A stretch of DNA of 64,000 nucleotides from Acheta domesticus (lineage: Eukaryota > Arthropoda > Insecta > Orthoptera > Gryllidae). The stretch lies in NCBI GenBank assembly GCA_031308135.1, contig JAHLJT010000631.1, positions 148,682,580-148,746,579 of the forward strand. The letters are read 5' to 3'. How positions within the stretch are numbered: position 1 is the first letter of the stretch; each line of letters opens with the position of its first letter. This document shows positions 58,166 through 64,000 of this stretch, piece after piece. The notes under the pieces are model-generated. The model had not been told where the DNA came from, searched no databases, and was given only the letters and a program-made list of their open reading frames with translations. The position numbers and the translations under genes were made by a program.

Positions 58166-58240
58166 GAATAGTCACCGGGATTCGAACCCAGGACTTTTGG
58201 GTCACGCGTAGGTGCTCTAACCACTGGGCTATTGCGACAT
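58166..58240 (-). repeat. tRNA-derived SINE, copy 2
   Basis: The minus strand has ATAGCCCAGTGGTTAGAGC (A box) and CTGGGTTCGAATCCCGG (B box). The flanking GGTTCTTAGGCCTGATGTAT matches copy 1, confirming a family. Confidence 0.7.
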
Positions 58241-58259
58241 CCAATTGCTGGAGCAGGTT

Positions 58260-59449
58260 CTTAGGCCTGATGTATTGCCCGCTATGATATGTATAATATA
58301 TTGTTTACGTATACAGAACATATTTCTTTAGACGTAATATATATATTGTAATGGAACCACCCACGTCGAGTGACAATTTATGTAATGAAACCGGGGAGGG
58401 TCACATTATCACAGAGTTGGAAACGCCGTCACGCTGAAGGTGCGACGGTAGTTCCCGGACAGCAGGGAGCACACGCTGAATTTGTTTGAAGGGCGCCAAG
58501 CGCATGCTCACTTACCTGCTATCCATTCGCCGGCGTCGAGCGTCTCAGGGGTGAGTGCCCTGGGTCGAAGGATTGCATTTGCTTTTGCTGATGGTAATAA
58601 TAATACACTTTTCTTAGATTTTGAATTTGTCACCCGGCAAAAGGGCGGGGACACATTTATTAATAAAAAAAATCTGTTTTTGTGAGAACAAGACACAGTT
58701 TTCGGCGGTTTTCACAGGCTACTGATAAGTGATGACGGTGAAGTTATGATGGTGATGAGGTTGCAGTTACGTCACCGCGAACGGGATTGCTCCCTACTAA
58801 TTGGCTGTCGCGGCCGAACTCTCAGAGGCGACGCTGGAGCGTTGTTGGAATGCGCGCCGGATGGTCGCAGTGGCCCCGGGGATGGATGCTTCGGCGCGCG
58901 AGAAGTCGGCGATGAGCATCCGCGAAGCGATGATGTTATGAGATAACAAGGGAAACTAGGTAGGGCAGGTTCTCGGGTTATTTTTATTAGAAGATCAATT
59001 AATTTCAGAGAAGTTCTATGCTTTATTATTCAGGCGGCCGCCTAAAGGCAGCCTGGGGGCTCCAGGGGAGCGATTACAGGGTCAATACTGAAAGAATGAC
59101 GCGCTCTGTGAGCACGTCAATTACAAAAATTGACACAGAATTTCCTACGGAATTGAGCCAAACGAAATTATTTATTACATGATTAACAGATATGGGAGGC
59201 CAAACTGCCGCAATGGGCCTAAGGACACTCGCTAAGGAATACAGAAATTACTGCAGTGAAGTACTGCTACAAGCAAACTTGTCATGCAGGGCGCTTTCGC
59301 CTCTACATCTATAAAGAATTTATAAAGAAATTTCAACTGAGGCAGCCGAAGCCGCAAAACTCTTAACAATTTTTTACATCAAATGGCACATACCTGTGAT
59401 ACAGTATACTTTTTCAGATTTCGTAACTTACAGAAAATCTTTACACTGT
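58260..59449. other. Interior of the middle element, unassigned
   Basis: This region, of mixed composition, has no recognised transposase. The open frames at 58482-58685 and 58746-58946 show no motif. 58600-58680 contains TTTATTAATAAAAAAAATCTG. Confidence 0.45.
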
Positions 59450-59796
59450 AACAATATATACCCTACACCAACCCTCCACCACACTCAGTATTATATTTCT
59501 GGCACAAGACTTCCTGACATGATCCCTCTTTCTGTGATGTAGACTTTTAAACTAACAAAAATTACACGACGGCGCGTACTCCCAACATCTCGTCGCGGGC
59601 CTCTGCGCCCCCGCGAATGAGTCGCCCGCTTATATAGGCGGAGGCGACGTCACGGGCAAGTTATCGATCGGCCAGCAGCGAGGGCGAGGGAGGCGGCGCG
59701 TCGTTTTGGCGCGCAGCGCAGCGCACGGAACTTACAGAAGGGCGGAGGCAAGGAGTAAAGAGTGAAATTTTACAAGTTCTCTGGGGGGTCGTAACA
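59450..59796 (-). other. Possible LTR or promoter fragment
   Basis: On the minus strand it starts TGTTACGACCCCCCAGAGAA and contains a GC-rich stretch with CCTATATAAGCGGGCG (TATA box with GC flanks), as in many gypsy-type LTRs. A TG...CA end pair can be drawn to 59450, but no duplication supports it. Confidence 0.3.
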
Positions 59797-60640
59797 ATGA
59801 CTTGAAGCTGGCGCGCGTCTCAGGTTGTCAAACGTCGCCTGGATCGCATGTGATGTTGAAAGTCAAAAGTCTGGCTATGCACCCTTGTAAATGATTAGAG
59901 GGTGTGGATCCCTTTAGTCCCAGTCTGGGATACTGAATAAATTGCGATGCTGAGTGAAGGCTGGGCGGATCTCGTAGCAATCGGAACAATGTTCGTCTCT
60001 CACGAACTGCTGCTACTCTCTTCAGCCATTGCTCTCTCCCGTGATGTTTCTAGCAATGATCTACTGCTCTCTCCCGTGATTTTTCTAATAATGATGGACT
60101 GCTCTCTACCGTAACTTTTCTGCTAATGCCCCTTTTCTCGAGCGTTCTCCGCTCACCCGGCTTCGTTCCCCTCCCTTTCGCACCGCGCATGAATTTTGTC
60201 ACGTGCTTCTGCTAAGTGTTTTGATAGGCCAGTTTGCTAGGTTCCAGAATCTTCTATTCTTTTGATTACATGATTGGGTAGGATGGGCATCGCCGTGTCA
60301 CGACCTTCGCCTCCTGACATCTCATTGGGTGATATTGTCACGATCGGGGAAACGCACGCGGGGCTTCCCTGCTGTGACAGTTGTGTTTTTATTAGGCCTT
60401 AGGGATTATGGTACAGCGTGCTGGCGCACGTGTCCCTAATACGGTTGTTCCAGAAGTCTATCATTTGCTGAAGACACAAAGAGGGTTAAATTTATTGTTC
60501 GAGTTCGGGATTCCCTGGAACCCTTATACGCAGCTGGGCGAAACGAATCAAGCAAGGCGGGAGGCCCTGTCGTTCGCCCGAGCTTGTGATAATGCGGCGT
60601 GACGCTGGGGTGGCGATGTGCGATGGGTCGTACGATACAT
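59797..60640. other. Unassigned region
   Basis: It contains a near-tandem CTGCTCTCTCCCGTGATTTTTC repeat (60020-60120). The 64-codon frame at 60408-60602 has no recognisable motif. Confidence 0.45.
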
Positions 60641-60642
60641 CG

Positions 60643-60644
<2 letters not shown>

Positions 60645-60690
<46 letters not shown>
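60645..60690. repeat. (AT)n microsatellite
   Basis: More than 20 AT dinucleotides. Confidence 0.95.
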
Positions 60691-60697
<7 letters not shown>

Positions 60698-60734
60698 TCT
60701 ACAGAATTGTATATATTATATATAATTGTCACTA

Positions 60735-60830
60735 CTTCATCACATATTTTGGACGCGTTCACGCTCGGAAATATGTTTCGTAGCCGTAAAGAATACAAAA
60801 TTCTGACCTTGTTACAGTGACAATTCTTTG
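60735..60830 (-). repeat. SINE body fragment, copy 3
   Basis: TTTTGGACGCGTTCACGCTCG, AAAGAATAC and CTGACCTTGTTA match the body next to copy 1 (58045-58105). The tRNA-like head is missing here. Confidence 0.6.
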
Positions 60831-61099
60831 AAAACAAAATTAAATATTTCCGGTGAATTTGAAAAAATTGAACTAAAGAATTACCGTGCTATGTAGGTCC
60901 CTACAATTGTATTATTGGATTTTTACAATTTTATTTGTTACTAATGTGAATGTAAATCCGAATTTTAAAAATTTATATTTTTGTATATATGTTGAAAATA
61001 AATTTTACATTTATTACACGTAAGTTCAAATAGCGGAAGAAAATATTTCTAAGTTTTTAAACAGTATCTGTGCTCCATACATACCATTATTATTTATCA

Positions 61100-61450
61100 A
61101 ATCTCCGTGAATTTTAATTTAAACATTAAATTTAATGTACATCACATTAATTTTGGTTTAGTTTTTCAAGGTACATTAATTTTAATGTATTCCTACAATA
61201 AATCTACATTGATTTTAATTTTAACATTAAATTTAATGCATAAACACATTAATCTCGTTTTAACGGACACGGTACATTAAATTTAATGTACTGCAGCACA
61301 TTAAATTTAATGTACTGCAGCACATTAAATCTACATTGATTTTAATTTAAACATTAAATGTAATGTACATGTACATTAATACCCTTTTAATGTACACGAT
61401 ACATTAAATTTAATGTGAAAAAGTGCATTAAACTGCATTAAATTTAATGT
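61100..61450. repeat. Palindromic minisatellite, right subterminal zone
   Basis: Units such as ACATTAAATTTAATGTAC recur with variants and mirror the array at 50530-50732. Many units are self-complementary. Confidence 0.85.
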
Positions 61451-61679
61451 AATTTCTGACAGTGTAGCGGAGACCAAAGGAAATAGAAAACTAATACGGG
61501 AGTGTCTGTGCCATTCTGTAGCTGTAGTTAGAATTATTTACTCTCTTTTTAAATGAATTTAAAAATGAAGCGAGCAACCATAATACCATATGAGCGGCCA
61601 TGGTTTATTGTAACTTGATTTCCGTAATCCCTCCTCTCTGATTTCCTTGAGAATGAAGCTGAAGCACAGGTCATATCGC

Positions 61680-62095
61680 ACGAATGCTTTTTTTTTCCAA
61701 GAACCTAAAATTATTCTTAACTTTTGGTAGGGGTTTCAGATTTTTCGTAAGGTTTTTGATTTTGGTGTTTATTCGCCCGTAAGAACCAATGTTATTTTTT
61801 CCGCTTTGTACAGCCCTGATTTTTGGAAATTGAACGCGGGGATAATTTTTTTCCAAGAGCCTAAAATTATTATGAACTTTTGGCAGGGGTTTCAGATTTT
61901 TCCCAAGGTTTTTTGATTTTGGTATGTATTCGCTTGTAAGAACCAATGTTAATTGTTTCGCTTTGTTCAGCGCTGATTTTTGAAATTCGAACACGGAGAT
62001 AATTTTTTTCCAAGAGCCTAAAATTGTTCTTAAATTTTGGGAAGGGTTTCAGATTTTGCAATTGATTTTGAGATTGATTCTGGGTGTTCACGATG
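61680..62095. repeat. 156-157-bp tandem repeat, ~2.7 copies
   Basis: CCAAGAACCTAAAATTATTC and variants occur at 61697, 61853 and 62010. Each unit includes GGTTTCAGATTTTT and AAGAACCAATGTTA. The minus-strand peptides that repeat here only mirror the DNA repeat. Confidence 0.9.
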
Positions 62096-62201
62096 TTCGG
62101 AAATACAGAGGAGCCTAGAATTCGGGAATATAGCATTTAATTAGCTTAAAAGTTTGAATATGGTTTGGTTGAGATTGGTTCCTGGGCGCTGCTAGCTTTA
62201 G

Positions 62202-62375
62202 ATGGCTAGCAGTTTCACTGAACACGGATTTACAACAGATATTCGAGATCATATTGTTGAGGTGATTCCAAGACTTTTCCTCCGTAAAGCGCAAAGGTTG
62301 AGAGTATTAACCACGCTATATATTGCTTTAAAGTTTTCAAATTTACAGAAAGGCAAATTTGTTCGCCTGTTTTAA
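62202..62375 (+). CDS. Candidate small ORF or first exon, unrecognised
   Basis: An ATG directly after an in-frame TAG opens 57 codons (MASSFTEHGFTTDIRDHIV...). The composition looks more protein-like than its surroundings. A donor-like AAAG-GTTGAG lies at about 62292. With the candidate exon at 62661 it could belong to one gene, but the phase of the best donor does not fit the better exon frame. No homology is recognised; it could be chance. Confidence 0.25.
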   Translation: MASSFTEHGFTTDIRDHIVEVIPRLFLRKAQRLRVLTTLYIALKFSNLQKGKFVRLF

Positions 62376-62414
62376 TTCTACTTTAATTCTACTTTTATAG
62401 GATTTTCACGTTTC

Positions 62415-62417
62415 CAG

Positions 62418-62465
<48 letters not shown>
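62415..62465. repeat. (TA)n microsatellite
   Basis: About 22 TA dinucleotides, followed by AT-rich palindromic sequence around TATATAATTATTTCA (62475-62575). Confidence 0.95.
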
Positions 62466-62660
62466 TATTTATATATATAATTATTTCATATACAGTTATA
62501 TAATGATATTTAAATAATAAATTTAATAATTATACATATCTATATAATTATTTCACATACAATATGTGAAATAATTCAATATGTTGCTTATTATTATGAT
62601 AATTGACAATGTAAGAAAGGAATTGACTTTTGTCGTTCAATATCATCTGTATTTTTTCAG

Positions 62661-62804
62661 TTGCAAGAATTTCGATCTGTGGTGGGATCTGTGCTGCCAC
62701 GAATTCCAAAAAAGGAGTCTTCTGGAAGAACTGAATTTGAAGGACTTACTGATCTTTTAAAATATATTATTAGTGAAAGTGAAAATAAAAAATCGAAAGA
62801 GTAG
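62661..62804 (+). CDS. Candidate terminal exon of an unrecognised gene
   Basis: A pyrimidine-rich TATTTTTTCAG (ending 62660) precedes an open frame of 47 codons (LQEFRSVVGSVLPRIPKKES..., ending SENKKSKE) closed by TAG at 62802. The high content of charged residues and the acceptor quality suggest a real 3' exon. A polyadenylation-type AATAAA lies at 63464-63469. I cannot name the protein, and a second frame across the same bases is also fairly open. Confidence 0.35.
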   Translation: MQEFRSVVGSVLPRIPKKESSGRTEFEGLTDLLKYIISESENKKSKE

Positions 62805-63017
62805 ACCAAGACAAAGAGTGAAATAACGAAATTAGGTCGTGTGCTAAATTATGATCTGTGCTGCCACGAATTCCAAAAAAGGAGTCTTCTGGAAGAACTG
62901 AATTTGAAGGACTTACTGATCTTTTAAAATATATTATTAGTGAAAGTGAAAATAAAAAATCGAAAGAGTAGACCAAGACAAAGAGTGAAATAACGAAATT
63001 AGGTCGTGTGCTAAATT
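62686..63017 (+). repeat. Exact 165-bp tandem duplication
   Basis: 62686-62850 and 62853-63017 read identical, separated by two bases. The unit spans most of the candidate terminal exon plus its stop and following sequence, so the second copy lies in the would-be 3' UTR. Confidence 0.95.
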
Positions 63018-63861
63018 CCCAAGCTTGTAATTTAGTTTCGTCTGAAAGTTGGTTTCTTTTTCAGTTATTCAGCGCAGAAATTTTTATACAAATACTTTTG
63101 CGAAAAGTCTTGTAACGCACATTTTTGTAAATTGTTTGAATAATTCATGTTATTGAGATTTTTCTTTTTTACAATTATTAAAACACTTATCTTCAATCAG
63201 TACTAAGTATTATCAGTGCATACATTTTTATTGAAGCAAAATGTTTTTCACGAAAATACATTATATCTTTTACACATGTACGGTGATTTGTACTAATGTT
63301 CGAATTCTTGTTGTTCATTTAATTTTTTAGCATATCTTTCATTATTTGTAGTTTTTGTAGTACTCTAGTTTCTATATTATATGTTAGTTGAGTACATACT
63401 AAAGATAAGTTGAAATGTTTGAAAATGAGATAAACTTAAGTATTTATAGATGTGTGAATTCTATAATAAACGTTTTTTCGTGTACATACGACAATATTGC
63501 AACTGTTAATAATTACATTTTATAGCAGTGGAGTCAAGGTCTTCTACGGGTCGCTGTGGCACGGTTCGTAGCATCGTACCATGCCTACTCTGCGCAACTA
63601 GCGTTGGGAAAGGGTACTAGTAGTTGTAACCCCGTAGTTTTACAGTAGTGATGGCGTTGTCTTGTGGCGGTGTAATGAACCTCGTGGAGGGGCGATTTCC
63701 TCGTGGCACCCGTGCCACGGACTCCGGCTCGTGGCATCGACCTTGACAACACTGTTCTAAAAGATTCTATTAATAGAAAATTTTGAGTACCTATTTTTAA
63801 TTATTTTCAAAAGGAAAAATATTATTATGCCAATTGTTTCATTGCGTCATTTTTTTTTCAG
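63018..63861. other. Unassigned flank
   Basis: AT-rich up to 63520. The 63530-63760 part is less AT-rich and contains GTGGCACGG/CCGTGCCACG and CTCGTGGCA repeats. No gene is recognised. Confidence 0.5.
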
Positions 63862-63975
63862 AACATGAAGTCTGTATTATTCGCTCACGTTTTCGTGAAC
63901 CCTGGAAGACATACTCCCACTCCTTTACCAACATTAATTGAATTCAGATTAAATTGTAGCGAGGAGAGTTGTTGA
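63862..63975 (+). CDS. Candidate exon, very tentative
   Basis: A strong acceptor (TTTTTTTTTCAG ending 63861) precedes a 37-codon frame (NMKSVLFAHVFVNPGRH...) ending in TGA at 63973. Only the splice-site context supports it. It may be coincidental. Confidence 0.18.
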   Translation, partial: NMKSVLFAHVFVNPGRHTPTPLPTLIEFRLNCSEESC

Positions 63976-64000
63976 CATACTCTGATATCCAGAAATGTTC

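Larger units (their letters stand above)
50513..61464. mobile_element. Middle-level TIR element with CACTSTCAGAAATT ends
   Basis: The left end CACTCTCAGAAATT (50513-50526) and right end AATTTCTGACAGTG (61451-61464) are inverted with one mismatch, and TA flanks both (50511-50512, 61465-61466). The outside sequence becomes a normal TIR when the segment is removed. Both subterminal zones consist of palindromic ACATTAAATTTAATGT-type repeats (50530-50736 plus 57812-57880; 61100-61450). Without the retrotransposon it is about 3.87 kb. No transposase was recognised, so the superfamily is open; TA duplication would suit a Tc1/mariner-like mechanism. Confidence 0.65.
48139..61529. mobile_element. Interrupted long-TIR element (outermost of a three-level nest)
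   Basis: The left TIR (CTAGTGGTGCTACAGAATGG..., 48139-48275) and right TIR (50380-50512 continuing at 61465-61529, ending CATTCTGTAG) match the 34875-36188 element. Removing 50513-61464 and one TA restores a continuous right TIR that aligns with the uninterrupted copies at 29215-29410 and 48139-48275 (CAATAGGTAGC then GGAGACC against AAATAGCTAGC then AAGACCC). Without the insertion the element is about 2.4 kb and includes the tyrosine-recombinase remnant. Confidence 0.75.

Noticed and set aside
61671..62136. Lys/Asn-rich repetitive minus-strand frames
   Set aside because: They mirror the 156-157-bp tandem repeat.

Overview
The window looks like intergenic or accessory DNA from a large, repeat-rich arthropod genome. 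The evidence is spliceosomal-type sequence, AT-rich unique DNA, I-clade and jockey/RTE-type non-LTR retrotransposons, several tRNA-derived SINE fragments, terminal-inverted-repeat (TIR) DNA elements, satellites, and no bacterial-style operons. No complete host gene could be recognised. The species cannot be named from the sequence alone.

Left part (1-23 kb). A full-length-type I-clade LINE (copy A, 1244-5513) is joined end to end with a 5'-truncated copy of a different subfamily (copy B, 5514-9352). One target-site duplication brackets the pair. A third copy (C, 17486-22965) has its own 12-bp duplication and keeps ORF1 with its zinc knuckles, but has lost the RT catalytic block. All three are dead through stops, frameshifts and deletions. 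Between them lie RTE-like and jockey-like fragments, a pyrimidine-rich tract, a DDE-transposase pseudogene and copies of a long interspersed repeat carrying short GGAC runs.

Middle part (23-48 kb). A 1287-bp PIF/Harbinger-like element with a TAA duplication, small MITEs, a 167-bp satellite in both orientations, a 152-bp satellite, a pair of roughly 0.9-1.1 kb inverted repeats about 8.4 kb apart, a 1.3-kb long-TIR element, a 668-bp solo LTR and several tRNA-derived segments. Long stretches between these show nothing recognisable.

Right part (48-64 kb). This is a three-level nest. A TIR element (48139 to 61529) that contains a decayed Crypton-like tyrosine-recombinase gene was invaded by a 10.95-kb segment with CACTSTCAGAAATT ends and a TA duplication (50513-61464). 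That segment was in turn invaded by an intact-looking Ty3/gypsy-class retrotransposon (50737-57811) with 587-bp LTRs that read identical, an ATAC duplication, and one 1527-codon Gag-Pol frame.

The retrotransposon is the highlight. Its Pol order is protease, integrase, reverse transcriptase, RNase H, which is the Ty1/copia order on a Ty3/gypsy-type polymerase, as in the Gmr1-like group. Its Gag carries a capsid segment resembling the vertebrate SCAN domain. The far right end holds tandem repeats and candidate exons of an unrecognised gene, one of which is followed by an exact 165-bp duplication.
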